DNA of 64,000 nucleotides from Quillaja saponaria. Taxonomy: Eukaryota > Streptophyta > Magnoliopsida > Fabales > Quillajaceae. Of the stretch, positions 1 to 11,311 are shown piece by piece (within the stretch, counting starts at the first letter, position 1; each line of letters begins with the position of its first letter). The translations under genes and the position numbers were made by a program. A model generated the notes under the pieces. It was not told the DNA's origin. It ran no database searches and worked only from the letters and a program-made list of their open reading frames with translations. The stretch covers positions 27,464,350 to 27,528,349 of the forward strand of contig CM055608.1 in the NCBI GenBank assembly GCA_029379385.1, written 5' to 3'.

Positions 1-92
1 CTCTTGACCCAGCGGTACTTGATATTTCATGCTATCCAAGAGATTAAGGTTCAACTCTCTTGAAAGTGTAACTTTAATCCCCATCCCCTCTA

Positions 93-203
93 CTAAAAAA
101 AGTTCAGTCTTTTATTAAACTTTGCATCAGCATTACAAGCTTGATCATCACCAACTAGAGTGCCAATTTTCGATAGAGAGATACCTGCCAATTTCTGTTT
201 CAC
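93..203 (-). other. candidate 3'-terminal coding exon, unidentified
   Basis: On the minus strand a good acceptor (TTTGCAG at about 204-210) opens a 36-codon frame ending in TAG at 93-95. It starts VKQKLAGISLSKIG and ends KRLNFF. It could be the last exon of a gene whose other exons I could not assemble. An open frame this short can arise by chance in AT-rich DNA, so this is a weak call. I do not recognise the peptide. Confidence 0.18.
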
Positions 204-3151
204 CTGCAAATACATATAAATAGTAATTAGCAAATTTGACTTTTTGGATGGAACGAGATAGACATACTCTTAATAAAACATAATGCCCCTAGTTAAACCA
301 TGTCACTAATTTCCAAATTCTAACCCAGCATGAGAGTGAGGGGGAAGACAGTAACAAAGATATCAACAAACTAACTTCAGCTTTAAACTAAACCCAGAGA
401 TTCCAAAGTGCTAGCAACTTAAAACTATCTACTTGATATCTAACAAATTCCTACTTCAAACTCAGTTTGATGGATCCAAATAAACAAAGCAAACAGAGAC
501 AGTACTACCACAAATTAACCCACAAAGTTAAACAGTTTTTGGTTTTAAGTTAGAGGTTAAATTCAAACATCAAAGGGTAAGCTTAATATAGATGCTAAAC
601 TGAATGGAGCCTAAGGTTTGGAATTGTGTGCTGAATTAAATATTTGAAAATTATATTCTTGATAATGAGGAAAAAGAAAACAATATTTGTGCCCCTGCTG
701 GAATGGTGTGCCTGAGTGCCTCCATGCCTATGGACTAACCAAAATTATCAATGGATAAGGAACTATGCAGATAATCAGTAGAATGAGAATTGGTTGGCAC
801 TAATATGATGCAAAGGTAGTCCAACTACCCCAAAAGTAAAAGCTGGCAAGCTCATAATTCCAAATTCCAGAAACCTGATACACTTATTGTACCGGTCTAT
901 TATTAGTAAAATTACAATCCTAAAATGATCTTTTACCATTCTATGCTTCCTGTGACTCTGAATGCTGGAAACATTTCCACAATAGAATGACTAAGTCACC
1001 CGATTAGATGGAGAGCAAATGAGCATTAATGAATAAATAAATATATTACTAAAAACATCCATATCAAATTTCAATAAATTACCCCAGAAATTATGTGTTA
1101 AGAAGACATTAAGATATGACCGAATGAGATAAGGAGGAGAGATTTGACGGGATAGATGCTCAACAAACTACTTCTTCAAAAAAGCATTAAGATATGACTA
1201 ACTGGATTAAAATTCACTATCATAGAACTTAGAAGTATGATGAAACGTGGAAGGGAAATCAATTGGGTCTAAAAAGAGAACCATCCTTCAAAAACACAAC
1301 TAAATATAGTTCTTGAACACATCCAACGGGCATGCTAAGTCTTCCTTGCTACTGTTGTCCACCAGATTGCAGGAATAACATTGAACATCTAACTACGAGT
1401 AAAACCTCTCAAATTTAGAACCCTTCAAAACACATTACAAGAGAGAGCATAGGATTAAGCCTTTTCATGTGCGGAAAAGGTGGCAAACAAACCAATACAA
1501 TATGAGGCTCGCCATTTTAATTTCTTATACAAATACCATGAAATTTAAACCTGCTCAACTTTAGAATACGAAAATTATCAGGAAAATAGTCCTGAACTGG
1601 ATAAAAAGTTAAAAACCAAGAATTTTTACCTTTTTCCAGTGAAGTCAGTAGATTTGCAAAGAGTTTATTGATATATTATTATTACAACATTGACATAAAT
1701 AGGAGCAACTAGTTTTAAATGTATATGGTTAAATGGAGGTTAGTGCACATCAGCAAAAAAAAAAGAAAAAGAAAAAAGGAAAGTATATATTTAGAAACAA
1801 GCAAGCAAGTGAAGCAATAATTTCTTACAAAAGAGAGCAATATCTATTTGATTGAAAACGGGGATTACATACAGAATGAAGCGAAGTCCACTGTCTTGGT
1901 GGAAGTTAAATAAAACTCTTTGTGGAGAGTGGAAGATAGAGAAAACTCCATTTAAAGTTTAAACAGAAGACCAATCCATTCACTGAAAATTACCCAAACC
2001 CACAGACAAAAGTCATGTCTTAGGAAGTCGCCATAACTCATTCATACTGCTAAAACGAAAAACAAAAATTGCAGAGTCAAGAAAAAGAGCCTAAACTGAA
2101 AAGATGCGGGGCATCAAGTTCACTAGTCTTTCAATTATTAGGTTTTCTTTGTTCTTAGAATCTAATTAACAAACAGAATACTTGATAGATAACAACAAAG
2201 AAAAGAAAACCCATGAAAAAACAAGAAACAAAAAATTAAAAAAGTTACATTGTTAACACAAGCTTACTGACTCCCTTAATCCATTAACTATAAGACAATA
2301 GGAAATCATTTGCTCCTCTTTGGTTGCTTAACAACTCATACTCATACTAACAGAATAATGACAAAAAAAAAAGGTTTTATCTTCCTATTACTGCTAGGTA
2401 AGCAACCAGAAAAACTTAAAGCAATCAAGCCATCAAAGATTTTCAGATTAGCATTTACCCAATATCTCAAATTCAAATTCAAGAACCCCTTACGTACTCC
2501 TTACCTAGTTTCCCTAACAATTGATCTGAGCACCAGATACCAAATCAAGCTTATCAAGGATGGTAAAGTATATATTATATACAAAAAGAAAAGCCAGCTA
2601 AACAAGACTTCCCGTTCACAGCCAAAAATTCAAATCAGATATATAGATTTAGTTAACAAGATAAACTCACACAGAAGAATCAGTTTCGTGACTTCACCAT
2701 TATATTATCATGTACAATAAGCAAATTCATATGCATCAGAGATAGATATACTTGGAAGTTTTGGAGGGATAAGAAAAATATTTTTTGAGATGAATATAAT
2801 TTCTTAGGAAACAAATAATAAAACCTATGACAGGTCAGAAAATTTTTCCAAAGAAAAAATTCCCGACAAAACAAACAGAGCCCTACTTTTTTTTTTTTTT
2901 GTTCGATCACAATTCAGGACCCTCCCCTCCACCTGAAATGTGCAAGCAATGTTGATCACAAGTCCATGCAAAGGGACTTACTATGCACCCTAATATCTCA
3001 TAAGTCATAGTAATTATGAAAATAAAAAGTCTGTCTTTAACAAGAGAATCAATGCCAAATACGTATGTCCAACATATATTACTTAGCCTGAATCTTTCAT
3101 GTCCAAAAATAATGAGAAGCTTTAACTTGCAGAAAATCAATCTTTATCATC
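204..3151. other. AT-rich stretch without a supported gene
   Basis: I see only short open frames with no homology I recognise, poly-A and poly-T runs and low-complexity DNA. If the flanking candidate exons are real, this could be intron or intergenic sequence on the minus strand. Confidence 0.4.
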
Positions 3152-3286
3152 TTATATGCTAGAATCAACTGCGACTCTGACATACACATCAGAAGTCCTC
3201 TCTTTGGGCATCAGGACTTGATGCTCCAGTCCAAACATATGATAGTAGATTAAATAGAACTCCACCTCTTCACCCTTCAATGACTT
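3152..3286 (-). other. candidate terminal exon, unidentified
   Basis: After a minus-strand acceptor (CTTTAG) a 45-codon frame runs to TAA at 3152-3154. It contains KGEEVEFYLIYYHMFGLEH and ends RVAVDSSI. The composition looks protein-like, and an in-frame TAG just upstream fits an exon start at 3286. Joining it directly to the 3603-3877 candidate exon gives the wrong phase, so if the two belong to one gene another exon or a different junction is needed. The family is not recognised. Confidence 0.3.
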
Positions 3287-3602
3287 CTAAAGTTTCATAT
3301 GATTTTTTTCTTTCCTGGATATAAATCAGATCTTTTAATAAATTTTCCAACCCTTCCAAAGACCTATTGGTCTAGTAGCATCAACTCCCACCAATGAGTC
3401 CCAAGATTAAATTGCCCTTACCTTACCATGATCATTGTTATTCTCACCACCTTCAGAAAAGAGAAAGAATAAAAGAAGCTTTTTCCCTTTAAAATGAAAT
3501 TGTTATTGTCTATAGCCACTTATCTACATTTATTTTTGTACATCAAGGTAAATCACACAGAAATACTACATAACTCTACTTCAATTCGATAATTAAACAT
3601 AC

Positions 3603-3877
3603 AGAATGACTTCATTAATTGAGTTTTTTAAGTGCCCCCTGCCATAAAGTTCAATTGCATGATTTCCAACAAAAGTTTCACAGCTCCTCTTCAATATTTT
3701 ATGAAATTCATCTGTAGCTGACAAGACCTGCACACCATACCACCCCTTCAATTGACCAACCACACCTGGAAAACTCAATTGGCAAGTCACATATACATTA
3801 CAAATTGTTAGTGTTGCAAAGTTTATGGCTTGACTAACAAAATGAATGACACCGAGAATGGATGTGAAGCTCTCACT
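3603..3877 (-). other. candidate internal coding exon, unidentified
   Basis: The minus strand has a strong acceptor (TTTTCTGTGCAG) followed by 91 open codons and then a strong GTATGT donor at 3597-3602. The peptide includes GWYGVQVLSATDEFHKILKR and GNHAIELYGRGHLKNSINEV. Length plus two good splice signals makes this the best candidate exon left of MED4. It has the same orientation as MED4, and I do not recognise the family. It could be part of a gene downstream of MED4 or a decayed exon. Confidence 0.35.
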
Positions 3878-3957
3878 CTGCACAGAAAATATAACAGGGT
3901 AAGTATTTAAATGATTTCACCAACTATTGCCTTCCTTGCTATCAACAATGTTTTACT

Positions 3958-4704
3958 CGTAGTTACCAGTACCAGGAACTCAGTACGTTCTGGGTTGTGG
4001 AACGGAAACTGGAACGTGTAACGATACCTAGTTAAAAATATGGTCTGTTAAGGGTAGGTTGAGTTGGTTCGCTATTTTGGATCACGGTATGCTTAAATTA
4101 TTTATTTGGGTTGCTGACTCTATTAAATTTTGGCAAAAAATATTATTAATTGGGAACAGTACCACAGAGAGATTAAAAAAAAAGAGAGAGAGAGAGAAAG
4201 ATAAAGGGAAATTTTGATTTTGTTTGAGTACTTTTTTTCTCTGCATTTGATTTGAATGGCCAGGTTTTATTTGGGTTAGTAATAGTCTTTTTCGTATTAG
4301 CAACAATTGTTTCCTCTAGGGCCAATCAAGGCCAAGGCCAAGGCCGAAAGTAAAAGAAAACAAAAAAAAGGGGGCAGACATGATTAAGTTAACCGGTGCC
4401 TATAGAGGTCATCTTCTCCAGACCTTAGGGCACCGAGAAGGTACTTGCAAACAGCCATACAATGTGGCTGCGCATACCAGAAGCCATATTCAGGTGATAT
4501 TTGGCCTAATTGTATTAGCACCGATTTATGTCGAAAATAGAACGTTCTCTTCGAATCACACAAAACCAGTACATTTTATTGACATTTGTAGATTATACAG
4601 ATGGGTCACTACTTTTGGCGATCCAGGACAAAAAAGTTTCGCAATCCGGGATGTGAGATCCAGAACGTGGTACCAGGGGGTGTTCAACAATCCTGGTAAC
4701 TACG
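3958..4704. mobile_element. 747-bp non-autonomous DNA transposon, hAT-like
   Basis: The segment begins CGTAGTTACCAG (3958-3969) and ends with the exact inverse complement CTGGTAACTACG (4693-4704), a perfect 12-bp terminal inverted repeat. It is flanked by GTTTTACT (3950-3957) and GTTTTATT (4705-4712), an 8-bp target duplication with one mismatch. Eight-base duplications are typical of hAT insertions. A 115-codon open frame (4380-4727, plus) lies inside and runs through the right terminus. It has no transposase similarity I can see and is probably fortuitous. The interior is richer in GC than the surroundings and has repeated GGAACG-type words. Confidence 0.7.
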
Positions 4705-4712
4705 GTTTTATT

Positions 4713-5398
4713 AGAATGAAATTTTAAGGAACATACTTGAATTGATCTTAAAACACCAGTGCTTTTGTCACTTTGTAAGAGTCACCATCAGAAAAGGTAA
4801 GTTTACGGCTATTAACGCTTTGAACAACTGACAGATTGGTACCACTTAGTATAGAACCCAAATCCGCATACGTACTCCATATATATAAATTTAAGCGTCT
4901 TAAATTATGGATAACAAGAAGCACTAAAATTATCCTCAAGTTTGACCATTTTAAATCCCAATGCAAAAGGAAAACAACTATTCAAGTAAGCTATGGAGAT
5001 TCTCAGCTTGTACTCACAAGCAATGTATAAATTAAAACACGCATCAGCAATGCTTTGTCTAGGGAATGATCAGAAAAACTATAAGTTAGGTCAATAACCC
5101 ATGAATCAAATAACCCCTCATCCTCTTTAGTAACAGCAACGTAAGTGCAAGATTATAGGCACCACTGAGTGCGTGTGTAGAAGTTAAACATAATGATATA
5201 AATACTATTAGAAACTCATGTGGAATAACAAAACCAGAAGCTAAAATTTAAAGAAGAAACGGCTTCAATAAATAATAATTTAAAAAAGAAATAGCTCACA
5301 GATTTCATCTTGTCACAATGAAAAAAACCCAAACAGAAAGCACTTACTTAGGTTCTAAAGAGGACAATAACTTGGAAAGGATCACTTTCATATAACTG
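4713..5398. other. MED4 3' flank
   Basis: No gene is seen. On the minus strand a GTAAGT donor-like site lies about 50 nt after the MED4 stop, so a spliced 3' UTR is possible. Short open frames here have no family I recognise. Confidence 0.4.
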
Positions 5399-6607
5399 TC
5401 AATCTTCATCTTCAGAGCTTCCATCACTGCTGTAATCACTACTGTCATCGTCCTGGTCAAGAATATCCAACTCAACATGCCGAACTTGTATTGGTTCAGG
5501 TGGCCTGTGCTGAGGAGCTTGAGGCCGTACTTGTTGCTCATCAATCCTATGAATTGGAAGAGAATCCAAGGGGGGCAATGGCACAGGATCCCCAGGCTTC
5601 CAGCCAGGCGGAGGCCTGATTGGTAGATCAATAGGCAATTCCACAGGCATCCCAGGTTTCCAACCTGATGGAACAGTAATATTTGGAGGAAGCAAACCCT
5701 GCATTGCTGTCAAATTGGCAAGTGGATTAGTATCCACGGGCTGTGTAGCTGGAGTCTCGATAATTGCTTCAATGCTTTTCTCCCTGCTTTCAACTGCTTT
5801 GGGTAATCCAACATCAAGGTCAGCAAAAGCATAAAGCTGTGAAGCACGCATTTGCTCGTCTTGTGGAGCAGGGGGCAATGCACCACGAAGTGTAGCTTGT
5901 CCAGCACCAAATTCTGGTGGTGCAAAAGTTGTGTAACTTATTCGGTGGGCATAAGACAATATATCAGACAGTTTCAGCTGAGATGAAACCGTGGTGGTGC
6001 ACAAAGAATCATCTTCCTCGTCATCTTGTGATGATTTCAACCTTTTGGGTCGGCGGTAATCAGAGTAATCATCAACCAGAATATCAAGTACCCGCTCAGC
6101 ATCTTTGAGTTTATTAGCAAATGCAAGCATTGCAGAATCTTTAGAGCGAATTTCACGAGCAATCTTCTGCTTAGCGTCTTGAAGATCGAGAATTTCTTGA
6201 AGTTCAGCAACAGCTTCAACGATTTGGGTTTGAATAAGTGAGAAAAGCGAGACAATATCTTTGGTTGTGGATGGAGAAGAGTCAAGTGACTGGGTTTGGG
6301 AAGAAAGAAAAGTAGGAAGGGATCCACGATAAGCAGTAAGCCATAAAGAGCGATTGGGCGAGAATTCGAAGAGTTTGGAGACTAAGGTTGACATTTGAAG
6401 AAGAAGAGCTTGAGCTCTGGGAAGAGGTGGGAGTAGGGAAAGCAAAGCTGAGGAAGTAGTTGTGGATGTGGATGTGGATTGGCTTGGTTGTTGGTGTTGG
6501 GTCTGCGATGGGGGTAGCCTTGCAGGGGTAGGGTTTTGAATAGAGGGGGAATTAGGGTTTGTGAGGCCAAGCCTAGCAGGGGATTGTACAATTTGGTGTT
6601 GAAGCAT
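5399..6607 (-). CDS. MED4: Mediator complex subunit 4 (MED4)
   Basis: This is an intronless 402-codon gene. MED4 belongs to the middle module of Mediator, which links transcription factors to RNA polymerase II in the nucleus. Residues 1-60 are low-complexity, rich in Q, S, T and P. Residues about 65-175 carry the MED4 helical core, including a likely coiled coil at 125-175. A basic and acidic patch follows at 185-200. Residues 295-350 are proline-rich with a duplicated GWKPG-(M/D)-PV motif at 315-322 and 335-342, seen in plant MED4. The tail (380-402) is strongly acidic. Length is close to the Arabidopsis ortholog At5g02850. The ATG at 6605-6607 begins MLQHQIVQSPARLG, as in plant orthologs. 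The frame is intact. A GA microsatellite lies in the probable 5' leader. Confidence 0.95.
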   Translation of the reverse strand: MLQHQIVQSPARLGLTNPNSPSIQNPTPARLPPSQTQHQQPSQSTSTSTTTSSALLSLLPPLPRAQALLLQMSTLVSKLFEFSPNRSLWLTAYRGSLPTFLSSQTQSLDSSPSTTKDIVSLFSLIQTQIVEAVAELQEILDLQDAKQKIAREIRSKDSAMLAFANKLKDAERVLDILVDDYSDYRRPKRLKSSQDDEEDDSLCTTTVSSQLKLSDILSYAHRISYTTFAPPEFGAGQATLRGALPPAPQDEQMRASQLYAFADLDVGLPKAVESREKSIEAIIETPATQPVDTNPLANLTAMQGLLPPNITVPSGWKPGMPVELPIDLPIRPPPGWKPGDPVPLPPLDSLPIHRIDEQQVRPQAPQHRPPEPIQVRHVELDILDQDDDSSDYSSDGSSEDED

Positions 6608-6666
6608 TTTCGATCAACCGCTTCCTTTAACCGACGAAGCAATGTCACAGTCACCGGGTCATGCTG

Positions 6667-6689
6667 GAGAGAGAGAGAGAGAGAGAGAG
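6667..6689. repeat. GA/TC microsatellite upstream of MED4
   Basis: An uninterrupted (GA)n run lies about 60 bp upstream of the MED4 start, probably in its 5' leader or core promoter. It reads as CT on the MED4 strand. CT-rich leaders are common in plant housekeeping genes. Confidence 0.7.
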
Positions 6690-6883
6690 TTACCGTGAAC
6701 GAAGAGTTTCAGATCTCCAGCAACCTGCGTGGTCGATAAAAATAAGAAAAGGAACAAAGTGGGCGACTGATGAGTCTAGTAGTTGATGGGCCGAGCCATT
6801 TGCTTTCATTGGCATCAAGTCAACTATTTATAACAAGAAAGAAAAACACTTCTTTTAATCATGAAACTATGAAAGATATTTTT

Positions 6884-7934
6884 TAGGTTAAATTATACTT
6901 TTAATCTCTCTTATTTATTGATAAATTTCCTTTAATTTCTATATTTTAAAATAGATCAATATCATCTTGTAAAAAATCAAGCAATTTAAATTAATTTAAC
7001 TAAATGTGACGTGGCTAATTCCAGCTTGCACTTGTCCACGTGTTATATTAAATAATTAAAAAATTGTCACATGACTTATGCAATATAAGTAAATAAAAAT
7101 TTAATATATATATATATAAAAGCGAAAAAACAAAAATTGAAGTCATCTGTTAAAAACAAAAGTTAGAAATAGCTACAGAAGAAAGCCCTGCAACAAAGAA
7201 GATCATGGAATCTACAATGGCCAAACTCTCTGCTAGCAAAAAACTCAGTGAGCTTCTCTATGATATGTCTCTTCTTAAAACCCATTTCCTTTAGTCATCA
7301 TAGAGGTTGGGTACTATTGCTTCACTAGCTTTGTCTGGCTCAAGCAAAAGAAAAAAAAGGAGCACCTATTCAAATCCATGGACGCAATATTTTGTATGAA
7401 ATCTTCACATGGGTCACCATCTCAAATATCTGCATTAACGATTCAGGCTCAAGTAAAATCACATTCGCAGTTCCTTCGAGGATTTTGAGTACTTTTCCGG
7501 TGTCGGCCATATATCTTGAAGAAGAGGAGAAAAAAAATTGAAGAATTTTATTTGTTCAATGAGGAATTTTTAAGCATTTTGTGTTGAAAGATTTAGGCTA
7601 AATTATACTGCAATTGTTGATGATGGTTGGATTGGGAGTAGGTGAGACGGGAACAAATACTACAATTATTGATGATGGTGAGGGTTTCATTTTTCTTTTA
7701 AATTTTTCATAGTTTCTGTTTTTGTAAATTTTAATTTTTTTACAATAAACGAATTTATTTTATATTTTTTCAATTATTTAATTTATTGGCATTAAGATAC
7801 AACTTTTTATTGATGTATTAAGATATATGGACAAGCCACATAGATGTCATTAACCATGTCATGCATGAACGAAATTGAGTGATTTTAAAACTTGATTTTT
7901 GTTGCTAAATTATAAACAGTATAATTTACCTATT
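6884..7934. mobile_element. about 1.05-kb element with inverted ends
   Basis: The left end reads TAGGTTAAATTATAC and the right end, read inward, TAGGTAAATTATAC, so the termini are near-identical inverted repeats. The interior is AT-rich with no coding frame of note and an internal AGGCTAAATTATACT copy near 7596. Poly-T on both sides hides any target duplication. The family is not assigned. A similar start (AAGGTTGAATGATACTTTTAATC) occurs near 13590. Confidence 0.5.
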
Positions 7935-8725
7935 TTTTATTTTAAACTACAGTCATATCTATATTTTGGACACCTATACTTGTCCAAAAGCCTTGACATT
8001 TGGTGGTCTCTCACTTTATTGTAGTTTTTTTTTTTTTTTTGGAACAAACTCAAATTCTGAAAAATATTTTTAAAAATTAAAAAGTGATAAAAATTTGAAG
8101 AAGAAAAATAAATTGAGAACAAAAGTGTGAGAAATGATGAGGGAATTGTGCTATTTATAAAGTTGAAAGTAAGAAAAAAAATTAGATACTTAATATTTAA
8201 ATTTAATTATAAAATACTAACAATTTATCTCATTCGGTTCTTAAAATATAATAAAATAATTAAAATTTGAGACTTTCAATTTGAAAATAAAAAATCCCAA
8301 AATTATAAAAAATAATAAATTAATTAAGTTTACATGAATTAGAAAATACTTAATTAATTACTACTTCGGCTTGGAACTCGAGATACGTGGGCCGGGCCAA
8401 AGAAGCCCACCACGTCCGTACCCAAACCGGCCCTTATCCCAATTAAACTTGTTCATGGTCTAGAGACCTCTCTCTCTCACTTGTACAAAGTTTCTGGGAG
8501 CCATTACACCTTGTTTTTAGATATTGGGAAGAAAGACAATGCTAATCTTAAGCATGTATATGATTCCCTCTAACTTTTATATATTATGGCTTGCAAAGAT
8601 TTTCCACGTGCTCAAGGATTTGAAGATCACATATTTTATATATATTAGCATCTTGTCAATTATGCTACATGCTACAAGACTAAAACATATAAACTAAGTT
8701 GCAGTTGTTCATTCAAATATCTCAG

Positions 8726-8988
8726 GTGATAAAATTTCGCCTGACTGGGACAAAGCATGTTCAAACTTCAGAAAACAAGGGAAGAAAACCCTCTCCCAAT
8801 TTTCTCCAGAGAAGTGTGTCAGTTGCAACCCCAGGCGTTCAGAGTTCAGACTAACCAAACCTAGTCCGAGGTTTACTTTTGCTGGTGCCATTGTCATTGT
8901 CACATGTCTTCTGGTCTATACCATTCTTGCACTAGAATCAAGTGATTCCTTTTACACCATGCTTTCCATCCTTAATGTAGGAGTATGA
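8726..8988 (+). pseudogene. orphan terminal exon of a small membrane protein
   Basis: After an acceptor (AATATCTCAG) an 87-codon frame runs to TGA at 8986-8988. It contains DKACSNFRKQGKKTLSQFSP, a CVSC pair and a hydrophobic segment, FAGAIVIVTCLLVYTILA, that looks like one transmembrane helix near the C terminus. There is no in-frame ATG near its start. An ATG at about 8586 (MACKDFPRAQ) could open an upstream exon, but I see no convincing join. It is either the last exon of a small gene or a gene fragment. Its function is unknown. Confidence 0.45.
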
Positions 8989-9949
8989 GAGCATGGGAAA
9001 GTGTGTAAATTGTCAGTAGATGTAGTTTCTGCCCTTTCTTCTGTCAGTTTATAATACATCCCAAACAATTTTTCATCCTATGATATTTGATTTAAAATTT
9101 TCATTTTCATTCTCTTATTTCTTGTTTTGATGGTTCGGGAGTTGGGTTGCTCTTGAGCTAGCCCAGCACAATGTTTAGCGGGACATTATATTTGGTTTCA
9201 GAATTTGGCCATTTGATGTATTGACATTGTTGGCCTTGCAACGGTGCAAATACTAAAACTCTGATGACCAATGCGGAATCAAGTCTATGTGATATTCTTT
9301 TCATGTATTCGTTCTGCTAACATCTATAAGGAAGAATATATCTGATAGTTGTGAGTACTATTTTCTCGAGCACCATGCAGTGTGATTTTAAAGAAAGTGA
9401 GCCTATTTGACAGAGTCATTCATGGCCTGGGGTAACAAGGGGGGAAAAAAATATCCTGATAAGGAAGATAACAGGAGTTCTCTTTTTTTGAAAGGAAATG
9501 ATATCGGGAGTTCTTCCTGCCCAATAGAAGGCTAAAGTTCCTCTGAATACTTTCATTAATATTTCTCTTCTAGTTCACTTTTTTACATGTGAAATTTACT
9601 CCCTGTCTTTCCTTTTGCATTCTCTCCTTCAAATTAGTTTTTCCTGTTCTACTTTCTGGTCATGCAAAATGTTCACTTACATTCTTGTATGTGCACTTGG
9701 CAGCAAGCCCTGCCATAGAGATAAACCATATGCTGAATTGCTCATAGCTGAGTAGGAAATGATGTGATGCTTAGCCTTAAAGCCGTGGAGGAACCCGTTT
9801 GCCCTATCAATGATTATGTCTCAGGGCACACAGGTTTGTAGTCTCTGGAAACCATAATGCAATATGCTTTAAGCAGGCCAAGTGAAAAGACCCAAAATTG
9901 ATATATTATCCTATATTTGTTTCCAACTATTTTGTGTCCCCTGGACCCC
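8989..9949. other. intergenic, no gene seen
   Basis: This is moderately AT-rich spacer without a long open frame, tRNA or clear repeat. Confidence 0.5.
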
Positions 9950-10431
9950 TTTACCATTAGAATACAAGTGTTAGGCTTGTCTGCTTCCATACTTACACGA
10001 GACCTTTTGGGTCCAATTCATGGTAGACAATAAATGCAGCTAGCTACAGGAAACAGAGAAAATTAAAGTATGTAAAATAGTAAGGTGATTAAAGCTTTGC
10101 CTAGTCATCTAGAACATGGATTTGGCTAAGCATTTAAGTCTTTCTAAGTTTTAACAGCAGCCAAGATAATACTTTCACCTTGTCATATAAACTTCATTTA
10201 CCAGTAGAATACAAGTGTTAGGCTTGTCTGCTTCCATACTTACACGATACCTTTTGGGTCCAATTCATGGGAGACAATAAATGCAGCTAGCTACAGGAAA
10301 CAGAGAAAATCAAAGTATGTGAATAGTAAAGTGATTTAAGCTTTGCCTAGTCATCTAGAACATGGATTTGACTAAGCGTTTAAGTCTTTTTAAGTTTTGA
10401 CAGCAGCCAAGATAATACTTTCACCTTGTCA
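9950..10431. repeat. two tandem copies of a 247-bp unit
   Basis: AATACAAGTGTTAGGCTTGT recurs at 9961 and 10208, and sequence identity between the two copies continues for most of the 247-bp period with scattered substitutions. Copy 2 stops abruptly at CACCTTGTCA (10431), where the FDM-like pseudogene begins. No coding potential was seen in the unit. Confidence 0.85.
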
Positions 10432-11221
10432 CCTTGCCCGACTGCAACTCGAACAATATTACTGGGAATACCTACGTAAGACTGGGGATGTTAAAACTAT
10501 TTTTGAAATTATAAAAGAAGAAGCCCGGAAGTAGGATAAACTTGTATCTAACTTGACAAACATTATTAAAACCGAGAACAAAAACTTGAAGGAAATGGAA
10601 GTCCGATGTAGTGAGACGTCAATCTAACTCAATTGAGGAGAAAAATAAGCTCTTACAAGCCTATAATGAAGAGATAAGGAATCGAGTGCGAGAAATCACT
10701 ATCAGAGGATCTTTAATGATCATGAAAAGCTTAAGATGCAACTGGAATCTCATAAAAGAGAGCTGGAATTGCTGTAGGTTAGAGTTGGAAAAGCGTGAAT
10801 CACGTAATGAAAGTGACACAAAAATGTTGGCAGAAGAGATTGAGAAGTATGCCATGAAAAATAATTCTCTTCAGTTGGCTGCTCTGGAGCACCAGAAGGC
10901 TGATGAAAATGTTATGAAACTAGCAGAAGATCAACAGAGGCAAAAAGAACAACTCCACAATAAAATTATTCACCTGGAAAAACAACTAGACAAGAAAACA
11001 AGCTCTGGAATTGGTAAAAGAGCAACTAAAAGGAACACTAAATGTTATGAAGCACATTGGAGATGACGGAGATAACAAGTTCTGAAGAAGGTAGAAGCTT
11101 TACTTAAAGATTTAAGAGAAAAGGAAAGCTCTCTTGAAGATGTATAAGCATTGAACCAAATGCTAATTAGAAAGGAGCGTAAAAGAAATGATGAGCTTCA
11201 AGAAGCAAGAAAATAATTGAT
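10432..11221 (+). pseudogene. FDM/IDN2-type (XS-XH) coiled-coil pseudogene fragment
   Basis: Conceptual translation across several frames gives the coiled-coil region of plant FACTOR OF DNA METHYLATION/IDN2 proteins, which bind double-stranded RNA in RNA-directed DNA methylation. Recognisable blocks include EYLRKTGDVKT, NLKEMEVRCSET, LLQAYNEEIR, EIEKYAMKNNSLQLAALEHQ, KADENVMKLAEDQQRQKEQL and NDELQEARK. Stops and frame changes occur near 10530, 10620 and 10780 and at several points after 11060, so it cannot be translated as one protein. Neither the XS domain before it nor the XH domain after it is present. No intron is evident, which would fit a retrocopy, but I cannot prove that. The fragment sits exactly between copies of a local repeat. 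Confidence 0.85.
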
Positions 11222-11222
11222 T

Positions 11223-11311
11223 CATGGATTTGACTAACCGTTTAAGTCTCTTTAAGTTTTAACAGCTGCCAACATAATAGTTTCACCTTGTCATATAAAC
11301 TTCATTTACCC
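11223..11311. repeat. third partial copy of the 247-bp unit
   Basis: CATGGATTTGACTAACCGTTTAAG and the following bases to TTCATTTACC match the ends of both 247-bp copies. Bases 11223-11293 duplicate 10361-10431, so the pseudogene is framed by 71-bp direct repeats. Confidence 0.85.

Noticed and set aside
2310..2720. 136-codon plus-strand open frame
   Set aside because: It is Lys- and Ile-rich AT-driven sequence with no splice or homology support.
4380..4727. 115-codon open frame starting at an ATG
   Set aside because: It lies inside the 3958-4704 element and runs across its terminal repeat, with no family resemblance, so it is probably not a gene.
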